64,000 nt of DNA from NCBI GenBank assembly GCA_025617745.1, contig CM046861.1:10770244-10834243 (forward strand), written 5' to 3'. The notes under the pieces were generated by a model. It saw nothing but the letters and a program-made list of their open reading frames with translations. It made no database searches and had not been told where the DNA came from. Below, piece by piece: positions 20,429 through 30,796 of the stretch. The stretch comes from Heliocidaris erythrogramma. Taxonomy: Eukaryota > Echinodermata > Echinoidea > Camarodonta > Echinometridae. Made by a program: the position numbers and the translations under genes. Position 1 is the first letter of the stretch. The number at the start of each line of letters is the position of its first letter.

Positions 20429-21895
20429 TTTGCGTCTTTTTTTTTTGTAACCAAGCCTAGGCAGATTTCGCATTTTTTCATGAATATTCATGACGCAGGG
20501 TCGGGAAACGGTTCCGATTGGTCTTCATGAAAGCACGGTCGGTGGGGGAAAAAATGTCCCTGGCCTGCACGTACGTACTCATATTACGTGCAGCGCTATA
20601 TTTCGATCGTGTGTGTTCAACGTGTAGGCGCCTAGCCTACGTTCATGTATGTATTGTTTAATTCTCAACATATTCACCCGGTACCCACCTATGCAATGTG
20701 ACACGTAAAAAAATGGATTGAGCAGTCAATTTCAAAATCAAGTTTTGCATTAATTTATTGCATGTGCGTAGATCTAATTTAGTAATTAGCTCTTTTGAGG
20801 CACCCTCCTTTTCCGACCAAAATTGACACTGCCACTGGCATTACTCTGAAAATAGGTCTAGGCCTAGGCTATGCGTATATTGACAATTGCCCATCGTAAT
20901 GTTCTCCACAAATGAACTTTACAACAATATGCAGAATCAAGACACAGACTCTAGGCTAGGTCTAACAACGTTAGAGTCTTACTGTTCACGTTAGAAATTA
21001 AATTTCCTTGCATGCACACTGTAATTAGCACTTGCAACCTGCTCCTGTAACGCACATTGCCCCGAGTTAGAAGAACTGCAAGAGTCTTCAGGACTGAAAG
21101 AAGCAGACTACTACTAACGTTTCAATACTACTAACGTTAGTAGGCCCTACCAAGAAAACAAATTATTTTGGTGACCTTTTAGCTGATTAAAACAAAGTGC
21201 GTAACTAGTTATTGTAGGTAGATCTTAAATCATCTAGATGTAGATCTACCCCCATCATCAATCATTTACTGATTAGATCTAGGTCTAACTCATCATGCTC
21301 ATTGACCTTAAAATAACATTCACTTAATCTAAACTTAACTGAAATTGAAAATTGTAACAAAATTGGTCTAGTTAGAGTAGATCTAGAGTAGTTAGAGTCT
21401 TGGCTAAACATAGCTGCAAATTTGATGATATCACACCATCACATTCCGATTCCATTTTGAAGTTGGGTCTACCACACGTCTATTATTAGGCCTGCATTTT
21501 GAGGGATACGTGGAGGCAATTCTAACTCTTATATTAAGTCTAAGATGTAACTTAGATCGATAATAGATTCAGTGCAAAAACGTAGGCTAGGCGCCTACAC
21601 GTTGAACACATATACGATCATAATATGTGTACGTGCGTGCAGGCCAGGGACTTTTTTCCCCTACCGGCGACCGTGCTGTCATGAAGACCAATCGGAACCG
21701 TTTCCCGACCCTGCGTCATGAATATTTATGAAAAAATGCGAAATCTGCCTAGGCTTGGTTACAAAAAAAAAAGACGCAGGCGGTGAGCAGCAAGCTGCCC
21801 ACATTGCATCTAGTCTCACTTGCAGCCACGGTAATATTATCGCGCTCACTAATATTATCGCGCTCATTCGCCGTTGGTAAAGGCTAGGCCAAAAG

Positions 21896-22224
21896 AGGCG
21901 GAGGTGATTTCGTGTAGTGGCCAGGAATTTCAGCTCAGTTTGAGGAAAATTGAGGTGCGTAATTGATATGCTCTAAGACTATGGTAATTAAAGGCATGTG
22001 CTACTTTGATTATTACATTTGTGGGTAAAGTGTTGTTCATTTGTGGGCGTTATTACATTTGTGGGTGCAACATCCCTATGCATATATTTTTGTTGCATAA
22101 GCACTTAGAATTGCAGAACTTTTTGAGGGATTTATTTCAAAGAACAATTCTAAACAAATATATTGTGTTCATATGTTGTTTCTCTGCAGTTTTCTTCAGT
22201 AAAATATCCAAATACTTTTGGATG
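21896..22224. other. Gene-free stretch
   Basis: Short repeats of TTACATTTGTGGGT near 22013-22065. Nothing else seen. Confidence 0.4.
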
Positions 22225-22893
22225 TGCGTGTATAATCAGGGCAATGTGAATGTTACATTGTATGAACTTCAAATCTATACTCATCTTTGCACTTCTAAAA
22301 CGAATTCAGGTCTCAAAAAGCACAACTCAGTTGTAGTTAATTGTTAAACAGTTCGTTGTGTTCAATTACCAAAACTGCACTGTTTGCACATCAAAAAAAA
22401 GTTTTTAAAAAATGTTATTAACATTGGGTATGTATCTTCATGAATATTTTGCTCAAGCTCCCAACAAAATGTATGAAACGAGTAAAGATGTTGTGCACTT
22501 GTACATTGCCTCTTTAACAAACAAGACGTTTGGAGGTGACAGTGTGTCTTATAAAAATCTGTATTAACAATTAAATAATTACCTCATACACTTTATGATA
22601 GCACAACCTTTACAGGTGATGAGAATTTGCAGAAACTAGAACTAGAAAATCATTATTATGACAACGGTTTGATAATTTTTGGATTAGTTTGTGCATTTTA
22701 GACATATGGTTGATGCTTGATGCCTTTTGCAAAAACTAAGATTTAATTATATTTTGATGTGATATTTATTGTGAAAAAGATGCCTTTGAAATCGTGTTTA
22801 TAATCAGGGCACTGTGAATGTTACACTGTCTAAACTACAAACTTACTACTTGCATTCACTTCTACAAATAATGCAGGCTTTTAAAAAGCACAA

Positions 22894-24871
22894 CCACTGG
22901 CGTAGACAGGGGGGCCATGCCCCCCCCCCCCTATTCAGCCACTAAAAAAAAGTGAGAGCGAAAAAGCGGGAGAAGTGAGAGAAAAAGGGTTAAAAAGGCG
23001 CTACAAGCCGTTATCTTTCTCTCAAAAATTTGCAAAAACGTCAAAGTTTTCGCGCTTCGCGCGGGAAGGGGGAAATAACTCTCCTCTCCCTGCACCAACC
23101 CCTGTCACATACAGTGCAGTATTGCGTCCTAATAACTGAAAAGCAGTCATGGCGTCGAACTATAACTTTCCGCCTAAACAAATTGTTTGCTACAAGCCGT
23201 TTTCTTTCTCTTAAATTTGCTAAAACGTCAGAGCTTTCGCGCTTCGAGCGGGAAGGGGGAAACTCCCACTCCCTGCACCCATCCTTGTTACAGTGCAGTA
23301 TTACGTCCAAAATAACTGAAAAGCAGCCAGGGCGTCGAACTAACATTCCGCCTAAAAAAGGTGCTAAAACGTTAGAGCTTTAGCGCTTCGCGCGGGAAGG
23401 AGGGAAACTCCTCCTTCCTGCACCCACCCCTGTTACATACCGTGCAATATTGCTCCAAATAATTGAAAAAAATAGTCGGTTTGTCGAACTATAACTTTCC
23501 GCCTAAAAGTTTGCTACAACCCGCAAGCCGTTATCTTTCTCTCGAATTTGCTAAAATGTCAGAGCTTTCGCGCTTCGCGCGGGAAGGGGGAAACCCCCCC
23601 CCCCCCTGCCCTCCCTGCACCAATCCCTGTAACAGTGCAGTATTACGCCCAAATAACTGAAAAGCAGTCCGGACGTCGAAATAACTTTCCGCCTAAAAAA
23701 GGTGCTACGAGCCGTTATCTTTCCAATTTGCTATAAAACTCCGAGCGGGAAGGGGGAAATTACCCCCTTCCCACCCCTGTTACATACAATGCTGTATTGC
23801 GTCCAAATAACTGTAAAGCAGTCCTGACCTCGAAGTACCTTTTCCCCTAAAAAAAAGGGGGTGCTACGAGCAGTTATCTTTCTCTCAAATTTGCTATAAA
23901 ACGTCAGAGCTTTCGCGCTTCGCACGTGAGGGGGGAAACTTCCCCCTCCCTGCACCCACCCCCTGGGGAGCACGCACCAATTTCGCACTCTTCGTGTGCT
24001 CACAACCGCCCCCTAAAATGACATCCTGGCTGTGCGGTTGGATCCCTCACGTCTGGCCCCCCTCCAGTGGGTGTCGATCCCGGGAGGGGGGCGGTAGGGG
24101 TATATATCCCCCAAAAATATGAGGTGGGGTTATGGCCTGTTAATGCACTAAAAATCTAGTTTTTGAAGGTTTGAAATGCGAAAATTTTCGAAAGCTCGGT
24201 CGCTTTGCTCCCTCGCATAATTATTATCTTTCAGGATCTCGTAATTTCGCACCCCCAGTAGGCCTATATTGTTCTTAAATAGCTTAAAGGGTTCAAAATT
24301 TGAAAAAATAAAGATGTAATTGCTTTGCTCGATATATCATGTATATGTGTCATATGACTCCTGCTAAATATTGCGCCCCCGATGTAGGATAAATAAAGTG
24401 TATAAAACAGCATTAATTTTGCGAAGGTTCAACTTTTGAAAGAAATCTCAACTTCAGGTACCCTTGCTGAATTTCTCGACTCTTTCTCAAGCCTTTCTGG
24501 GTTTTCGTTAGTTTTGCTCCCGATTGTAGAAGTGAGTGAATAGAAAACCGCTTATCAATGCATAAAATTCGAGCTTCTCTACCGCTCAATTGCAAAATTT
24601 CCTGGGTAAAATGCAAATTACGTTTTTTTTCAGGGTTAAAAATTGAAAAATTTGCCGCTCGGTCGCTTTGCTCCCTCGCTGACGTAGATAGGTTTGGGCA
24701 CTCGGGGGGGGGGGGGGGACTTCATTTTTTGGCCCGGGTGCCATAATCCCTAGATACGCCACTGGCTTCGCTCCCTTGCCGGTCAACCCACCCCCCCCCC
24801 CCCCCCCATCATGAACACGGATCGACACCCCTGTGGCCCCCCTATTGAAAAATCCTGGCTACGCCTGTGAC
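22894..24871. mobile_element. DNA transposon-like element, copy 1, 5-bp target duplication CACAA
   Basis: Left end CCACTGGCGTAGACAGG; right end, in reverse complement, GTCACAGGCGTAGCCAGG. CACAA is duplicated at 22889-22893 and 24872-24876. About 23010-23960 is a tandem array of roughly 175-bp units containing GCGCTTCGCGCGGGAAGG, AACTGAAAAGCAGTC and CCGCCTAAAA. The right part has GCTCGGTCGCTTTGCTCCCT words and a nested end CTAGATACGCCACTGG. There is no transposase. A second copy lies at 62018-63796. Confidence 0.8.
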
Positions 24872-25171
24872 CACAATTCAATCTTATTTAATTGTTGAAC
24901 ATGTGTCTTTAATCATATGAAAATTACACATACAAAAGTAAAACATTGAATGTTATTAACAGTGGGTAAGTATCTTGAAGAACATTTATTTCAAACTACA
25001 ACACTGGGAGTAAAATGCCTAAAGATTTGTTTACAAATTAAAAATTCCTCCCCAGTCAAGCTTCTTCGTTTACTAACCATTGTCTACGGCAGACCGTTAA
25101 AAATGAATATTAATGAGTCAGAAAGAAGAGGATCTTGGGTATTTGATTCTAGTTCATCGTGACTTGGCCGT

Positions 25172-25243
25172 GAACCAGAATAGCCTGGTGGTTAAGTCGC
25201 TGCCCGGCAAGCAGTAGATGACAGGTTCGAATCCCGCTGGTTC
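25172..25243 (+). tRNA. tRNA-like sequence (probable tRNA-derived pseudogene), copy 1
   Basis: 72 nt with a perfect 7-bp acceptor pairing (GAACCAG with CTGGTTC), an A-box-like TAGCCTGGTGGTTAAG and a B-box GGTTCGAATCC. An anticodon arm (CTGC...GCAG) has loop CCGGCAA, anticodon position GGC. Position 33 is C instead of U and the T stem pairs poorly, so I doubt that it is a functional tRNA. Confidence 0.5.
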
Positions 25244-25465
25244 CAATTTTTTCTGACTTGTTTTTTTCATTACAGATCGAGCATACGATCTTTAACACTG
25301 GGAGTAAAATGCCTAAAGATTTGTTTACAAATTAAAAATTCCTCCCCAGTCAAGCTTCTTCGTTTACTAACCATTGTCTACGGCGGACCGTTAAAAATGA
25401 ATATTAATGAGTCAGAAAGAAGAGGATCTTGGGTATTTGATTCTAGTTCATCGTGACTTGGCCGT

Positions 25466-25537
25466 GAACCAGAATAGCCTGGTGGTTAAGTCGCTGCCCG
25501 GCAAGCAGTAGATGACAGGTTCGAATCCCGCTGGTTC
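25466..25537 (+). tRNA. tRNA-like sequence, copy 2
   Basis: Identical in its tRNA-like part to the copy 294 bp upstream. It comes from the tandem duplication. Confidence 0.5.
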
Positions 25538-25999
25538 CAATTTTTTCTGACTTGTGTTTTTTATTACAGATCGAGCATACGATCTTTAACACTGGGAGTA
25601 AAATGCCTAAAGATTTGTTTACAAATTAAAAATTCCTCCCCAGTCAAGCTTCTTCGTTTACTACACTACAAGATGTATGAAATAACACATATTTAGTTGC
25701 AGTACCATTTGGAGATCTATGACAGCGTGTCTTATAAAAATCTGTATCAGCAATTAAATGTAAATGAGTGTTGCATAAACTAGAAATAAAAATTATTATG
25801 ATAACGGCTTGAATCATCTTGGATTATTTGTGTCTTGGTGATTTAGACATGTGTAGATCTATAGGGCTTATGCAAGGGTTGGTCTGAAAATATAACTCTC
25901 TAATGTTTCAAATTTTGATGCTTTTTGCAAAACTTAATTTTATCATTTTGAGATGATATTGTGACAGATGATTTGTGTGTGTGTGTGTGTGCGTGTGTA

Positions 26000-26142
26000 C
26001 CAACAGAGGTATACTTGTGTGACTAATTGGACAGTCAAACACAATAGATGCCTTTATTCCGTCAGGCTTGTGTGGCTTTTTTTGCTGCTTGTGTGGCTAT
26101 TTGAACAATAGAGAGAACAAAGGGAAAGACACACAAGTATAC
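26000..26142 (+). repeat. TG-embedded framework module E, tag CTTGTGTGGCT
   Basis: Bounded by (TG)n on both sides and by the inverted pair GGTATACTTGTGTG / CACACAAGTATACC. It contains CCTTTATTCCGTC at about 26051, ACACAATAG, GAACAATAG and AGAGAACAAAGG. The tag CTTGTGTG occurs three times forward and once inverted. Confidence 0.75.
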
Positions 26143-26164
26143 CTGTGTGTGTGTGTGTGTGCGT

Positions 26165-26356
26165 TTGTTTAGCATTATGTCCGAGGACATTTTCGGACAG
26201 AGAACAAAAAAAAAATCATGACAACAATGGTCCTCGGAAGGCGGACAATAGTCCTCGAACGTCGAACAATGAATTTATGCCTTATTCCGTCGACTGTCCG
26301 AGGACGAGTAACAATAGAGGAACAATAGTTGTCCTCGGAAGTAAAGCCATGTAAAC
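26165..26356 (+). repeat. TG-embedded framework module F, tag GTCCGAGGAC
   Basis: Third copy of the 1151-1343 and 5785-5976 unit. It is nearly identical, but its core has lost one T (GCCTTATTCCGTC). It is flanked by (TG)n. Confidence 0.85.
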
Positions 26357-26387
26357 GTGTGTGTGTGTGTGTGTGAGGATGTGTGGG

Positions 26388-26540
26388 TTTACATAGATTC
26401 ATTTGTGGGGTACAGAGAACAATAGAGCACAATGATGGCCTTTATTCCGTCATGCTTGTGGGGTACAAAATACAATAGAAGTGCTTGCGGGGTACAAAAT
26501 ACAATAGGAGAAAGTTCCCCACAAATCAATGTGTGTAGAG
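26388..26540 (+). repeat. TG-embedded framework module G, tag TTGTGGGGTACA
   Basis: The tag occurs three times forward, each followed by an (A)ACAATAG word (GAGAACAATAG, then AAATACAATAG twice), and once inverted (TTCCCCACAAAT). GGCCTTTATTCCGTCATGC sits between the first and second tags. TG-rich DNA follows. Confidence 0.75.
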
Positions 26541-26544
26541 ATGG

Positions 26545-28263
26545 GTGTGGGTGTGAGAGTGAGTGTGTGTGTGTGTGTTTTCTTGTCAGGTCACCGGGGG
26601 GGGGGGGGGAATGGTATTGTGTTTGTGAATCACCACCACAGCACGGTGCATCGCCTCGTCGTTAGCTTGGTGCTCTGAGTATAAGGGAGTATACCAAAAA
26701 AAATGTTTACTACTACAACACTGACTGCAAGTATTACAAAATACCTGGTATCTGTGATCTTTGATCGACGTGATCATGGGCGGCGATCTCGGGGAGGGGG
26801 GGGGGGGTGCAAATTTTCTCCCTATGCGACCTCGCAAAATAATAAACATGATTTACTGAAGAAATCGCCAAAATGCAATGTTTGTATAGTTTAAAATACA
26901 AAATCTTCTTCTTCTTTCTCTTTTTGTCGGGAGGGGGTGGGGGGTGATGAACCATCATCGACCCCCCCCCCCCCGCCTCTCCCGGTCGCTAGTCACATTC
27001 CCCCGGCCGCCACAGCCTCAGGACGTGATCGTTACATATCAGCCTTCTTGTCTTGTAGTTTGTCATCATGAATAATGTGCACATAATCAAGATGTCCAGA
27101 ACCTTGGGATCAATCTTAAAAACTATTTCTTTCCAAAGAAACTATGTGAATTGGATATTGCGTGAAAAGGACTTTATACATTCGATGTCATCGCCTTTGC
27201 ATTGTACCTATGATACTCTGTGAACACCATTGGAATACTTTGTAAAATGTCAAAAGGAAGAAAATGACCAGAAGGAAATTAGTGTTACTTTGAATTGAAT
27301 TAATTTAGATTTTATCATTTATAATATACAGTGTGCGTCAATAAAAAGAAAACCCATATTCATGACCCACTATCATATATTTCGCATAGTTTGCGGTGGG
27401 CTTTAAGCCTTCGCAATGTAATTAATTTTAAGAGAGTTGCCAGTGCTGTTTGTATGTCATTTCCTCTTATACATAATTCTACAGTCTAGTATGTATTTGT
27501 GTCAGACTGACGTCGGCTTAGGAATTGATGCTTCTTGCTGACCTTTTAATAGGTTGCCATTTTAGCATTTTAAATCATCGGTTTTAAATTATGTGTCCTG
27601 TCAAAATCGAAGTGATAGAGCGAGCATGCAGTCTCGGTTTCGGATTTTTTTTTTTATCAGTTGGTTTCCATATCATCATCTCAATAAACATACATTTCAT
27701 GCTCATGAATGTGACAATATACACATAGAAATGAAAGATTAAGTTAAAAACTGCATTATTAACAGCAGATATAGGAGGGCTGCAGCGTAAGCATGAAGTT
27801 TGATGTGCTTTAAATTTCTCAGTTTAGCTAGGTCTCAAGCTCGACACCTAATGCTAAAAGAATGTAATGAATACTTTTCCTCCATATCTCAACTCTCTAA
27901 ATCTGTAGATTATCTACAAATGACTGGATTAGGATAAGAAGGTGTTCCCTCAATGGCATTTCCACTTCATATTATTTTAGGCGGTCTTTAAATCTTTAAG
28001 ATATTTAAGCTCAATCGTTCTTCAAATGTGTCAAAATTACTTCGATTAATTCTTGGATAGAAAGTTCAAATATGACTCATTTGTAACCTATATCGGGTTT
28101 TAATGATTGCTCGTATTCGGTGGTTTCTTCTTCTCAATGACATTATATTCTAATATGTATATATGTATATATGCATATATAATTGTATGGAAATAACATA
28201 TACAACAGCTTTGGCAACTCTCGTGGAAATAAATACAATGTGAAAGGAAATGAGAGAATAATA

Positions 28264-28295
<32 letters not shown>

Positions 28296-28317
28296 AAATA
28301 TATATATATATACATAT
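26545..28317. other. Gene-free stretch
   Basis: G-runs and C-runs at 26597-26609, 26796-26807 and 26961-26974. A possible lone transposon end (ACAGTGTGCGTCAATAAAAA) lies near 27329, preceded by TA. I found no matching right end and no gene. (TA)n and poly-T tracts close the segment at 28260-28310. Confidence 0.45.
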
Positions 28318-28857
28318 ATTGTATAAATCTATGATTCAACCACGTTATGATTATGGATGTTCAGTGTGGGGAATTTGCCCGGATGTTTATAAAAATAAGC
28401 TATTTAGAACACAGAAGAGGGCTGCACGGATTGTAACGGGGAACTTCGATTACGAGAAAAGTAGTGGTACCTATTTAAAGGGTCACTAAAATAAAAAAAT
28501 AATTGCCCATTTTTCGTAAGAAGTTGTCATCAGGAGCCAAAAAATATCCATCACACAATTTTGTATGCATTCAGTCATATTTTATAATCATTTGAAAAGT
28601 ACATTTTTGCTGATTTACACAGTCATAAGCCCCGCCCCTAAAAAAACCCATCGAAGCGACATCGTGAACACGTGATCTGTGACGCATGAAAAGTAAGGGA
28701 AAATATTCCACTAACCTATACCGTGCGCGCCCGGAAGCCCCCGGCAGGCCCAGCCCGGTGCCGAGCATGATATTCACCGCATCGACCATTTGCATTGCGT
28801 ATTTTCGTGTTTTATTCCTCGCAATAACTTTGATTTTGGGACACAGTTTCATCAATA

Positions 28858-29101
28858 ATGCCTAATCGGTGTATAGTTGCGGGCTGTAGCAAGACCCCTA
28901 AAGATGGTGTAAGCCTACATCATTTTCCTAAAGATGAAAATCTACGGAAATTGTGGGTCGCAAAGGTAAAGCTCACGCGGGCAGAGTGGCAAGGGCCGGC
29001 CAAGTGAGTGGAGTACAATCTGCAGCGATCACTTTGCCGAAGATGATTTTGAGGATCCTGTCCTGTATTCCGAATTTGGCATGAAGAGAATGATAAGCTA
29101 G
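28858..29101 (+). pseudogene. THAP zinc-finger domain, frameshifted
   Basis: The ATG at 28858 begins MPNRCIVAGCSKTPKDG, then HHFPKDENLRKLWVAKV and RAEWQGPAK: the C-x4-C half of a C2CH THAP finger with the usual Pro and Trp. A TGA then interrupts at 29005. In another frame it continues WSTICSDHFAEDDFE, the C-x2-H half. AGTGAGTG at 29003-29010 is a 4-bp tandem duplication that exactly accounts for the shift. A second stop (TAG, 29099) precedes a further collinear stretch. THAP domains bind DNA in a sequence-specific way. Confidence 0.8.
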
Positions 29102-29190
29102 CTAAAAGATTCAGCTATTGCAACGATCAGACTTGGAGTCAAGTCTTCCAATCTGTTTTTTCAACGACAGCAGCTGCAGCAGCTTCACCC

Positions 29191-29314
29191 GTAGACCGAA
29201 AATTCTGTCTCTCGTTCGTTAGCTAAGACGATCTAACGAACGAGAGACAGAATATTGGGTCTACTTCACCCGTAACTCCAGGGAGCTCCAGCGCGTTGGA
29301 GCTCCTGGAGTTAC
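29191..29314. repeat. Two adjacent foldback hairpins, each bounded by CTTCACCC
   Basis: 29191-29264 pairs GTAGACC with GGTCTAC and has a long AATTCTGTCTCTCGTTCGTT stem. 29272-29314 pairs GTAACTCCAGG with CTCCTGGAGTTAC around GCGCG. CTTCACCC precedes the first, lies between them and follows the second. Confidence 0.85.
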
Positions 29315-30763
29315 TTCACCCACGGCCCTTCACCGTAATCTGCGAGGGGTTCAAACATATCATATGGTCGAATTTCCCCTTGCCACTCGAGCTTCCTTTT
29401 TTTTTGCCTTCGGGGTCTGATAAATCATCTGATAAATCGTAAATCTGAGTTCGTATCTGCATGGCTCAGAAAAGTCCTCCAACTCGGAATCGCGGGCACT
29501 TTTCCTCTCTCTATATAAGTTACTCGAATTCAGCCAAAATCTAAGTCAGTACTAACGTACTATGTAAAGCGAAATTAAAAAAAAAGCCGCAAGTGAAATA
29601 AACAAAACAAAAACGTTCACCAGTCGCTATGTACGAGGGGAACATAGTCACTGCCGTACTAAAGTTGTGTAGGACATTGTACAGACGCATAAAACGGCTG
29701 TGCACGCGTTTATGGCCAATGCAAAACTTTCGTTCGGCAAGCTCAGATGGATGAGAACATTGTTCAAAAGAAAAGCTAAAAAACAAAACAAGAGCTGTAT
29801 ATTTGGGCAAAAGCGTTTTCTGATCTTGTAGAAAATATATTGCTAATGATTATTCACTCCTAAGATTATATTGATTAATTTCGTTTTTTCATAAATTGTC
29901 CGTTGAACAGAGGGGTCAAATACCGCATTCTGTGTACAATATTATATGCTGCAGCCTGCAGATCTTGTGCCTCTTACTTTTCATACGTCATTTGGGGGTT
30001 AGCCAATCAGCTCACGAGTTTTAAGGAATGGTCCAAAAACCTCTACTTTTCCCCCTTTTTCGCCAAAACAAGACATAATTTGGACAATCGATTGGCAGAT
30101 TCGTGATTAGAAGGCAAAACTACATGGAAAGAGCACCCATTTTCTCTCTAATTTAGTCAACCTTTAATGAATAATTTATCATGGCCTCGTATTGAGCAAA
30201 GACGTGATTATTTTCTTGCCACTCGTATGTATAAATGTATAAACGGTACAGCTCCAATTCGATTGTGCTTTTGGATTTTGATCGCCATGGTTTTAACACT
30301 AGGAATGCTGATACGTTAAATGTTATTTTACCTCAACCCAAGCTGCAATTATTTAAACAATCTTTTAGGTATGCAGGTGCAATAATTTGGAATGATCTAC
30401 CAAACGGGCTACAAAATGCAACATCACTTGATAGTTTCAAATGTAATTACAAGAAATTATTCTTAAAAGGCTAATATTTTTCCATTTCTACATTTCTTAT
30501 ATTTTAATTATTGATCCAGTTTGTTTTATTACAGTCTGACCTGTACATATATAGAATATATCTTAATCATCATTACCGTATTTTTCTACACAATATTATA
30601 AATCTTGATTACTTATTGTTATGTCATTTTAATGTACATGTATATATGAATATTTCCCTTCTGCTAGATTCTTTTAAAATTCATGCTTTTTATTGTCAGG
30701 ACCGTGATGAAAAATAGTTTTTAACTGATATTGTAATCCTGAGTAAACATGTTTGAATAAATA

Positions 30764-30770
<7 letters not shown>

Positions 30771-30795
<25 letters not shown>

Positions 30796-30796
30796 A
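30771..30796. repeat. (TA)n tract
   Basis: Pure TA run between the LINE tail and the truncated Penelope element. Confidence 0.95.

Larger units (their letters stand above)
19848..21886. mobile_element. Foldback element with 9-bp target duplication (MULE-like)
   Basis: The ends are TAGCCTTTACCAACGGCG and its complement. GGCCAAAAG occurs immediately outside both ends (19839-19847 and 21887-21895), a 9-bp direct repeat typical of Mutator-like elements. The left arm (19848-19937 plus 20429-20650) pairs with the right arm (about 21585-21886), including the GGCGCCTA, TTTCCCGACCCTGCGTCATG and GTAACCAAGCCTAGGCAGA blocks. The centre (20650-21585) has no ORF of note. The left arm is interrupted by the unit at 19933-20428. 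No MURA-type transposase is visible. Confidence 0.8.
25001..25662 (+). repeat. 294-bp tandem repeat, 2.25 copies, each carrying a tRNA-like sequence
   Basis: ACACTGGGAGTAAAATGCCT starts at 25001, 25295 and 25589, an exact 294-bp period. The third copy stops after about 74 bp. The copies are almost identical. They lie within copy 2 of the surrounding duplication and are absent from copy 1, so they are an insertion. Confidence 0.9.
22225..25960. repeat. Tandem duplication of a ~575-bp unit, second copy split by two insertions
   Basis: Copy 1 is about 22225-22790. Copy 2 starts near 22797 with TATAATCAGGGCACTGTGAA. It is broken at 22893 by the 22894-24871 element, resumes to about 25000, is broken again by the 294-bp array, and resumes at about 25665 to 25960. 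Shared markers include AATGTTATTAACA-TGGGTA (22411/24948) and GTGTCTTATAAAAATCTGTA (22544/25727). Confidence 0.75.
28478..30150. mobile_element. 1.67-kb insertion in the LINE, carrying a THAP-type gene remnant
   Basis: ATTTA occurs at both junctions (28473-28477 and 30151-30155) and removing one copy restores LINE coding, so these are the likely limits. The ends show no clear terminal inverted repeat. The cargo is the THAP-domain relic and two small foldback hairpins. THAP domains occur in P-element-type transposases, so this may be a decayed P-like element, but no catalytic region is visible. Confidence 0.6.
28318..30770 (+). mobile_element. 5'-truncated LINE, split by an insertion
   Basis: 28323-28477 encodes YKSMIQPRYDYGCSVWG and RTQKRAARIVTGNFDY, the RT C-terminal region of a CR1/Jockey-like LINE. 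Coding resumes at 30151 with LSWPRIEQRRDYFLATRMYK, and after a frame change HGFNTRNADTLNV and IWNDLPNGLQNATSLDSFK. The 3' end is a GAATAAATAAATAAAT tail at about 30753-30770. The coding frame is restored across the insertion once the ATTTA duplication is removed. It is an inactive relic. Confidence 0.8.

Noticed and set aside
25172-25243. Functional tRNA-Ala gene
   Set aside because: Position 33 is not U and the T stem pairs poorly, despite good boxes and acceptor stem, so I call it tRNA-like only.
25001-25662. CRISPR-like array
   Set aside because: The period is 294 bp with no variable spacers, and the sequence is a eukaryotic tandem repeat.
27329-27350. Mariner element starting at ACAGTGTGCGTCAATAAAAA
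   Set aside because: No complementary right end was found in the window.
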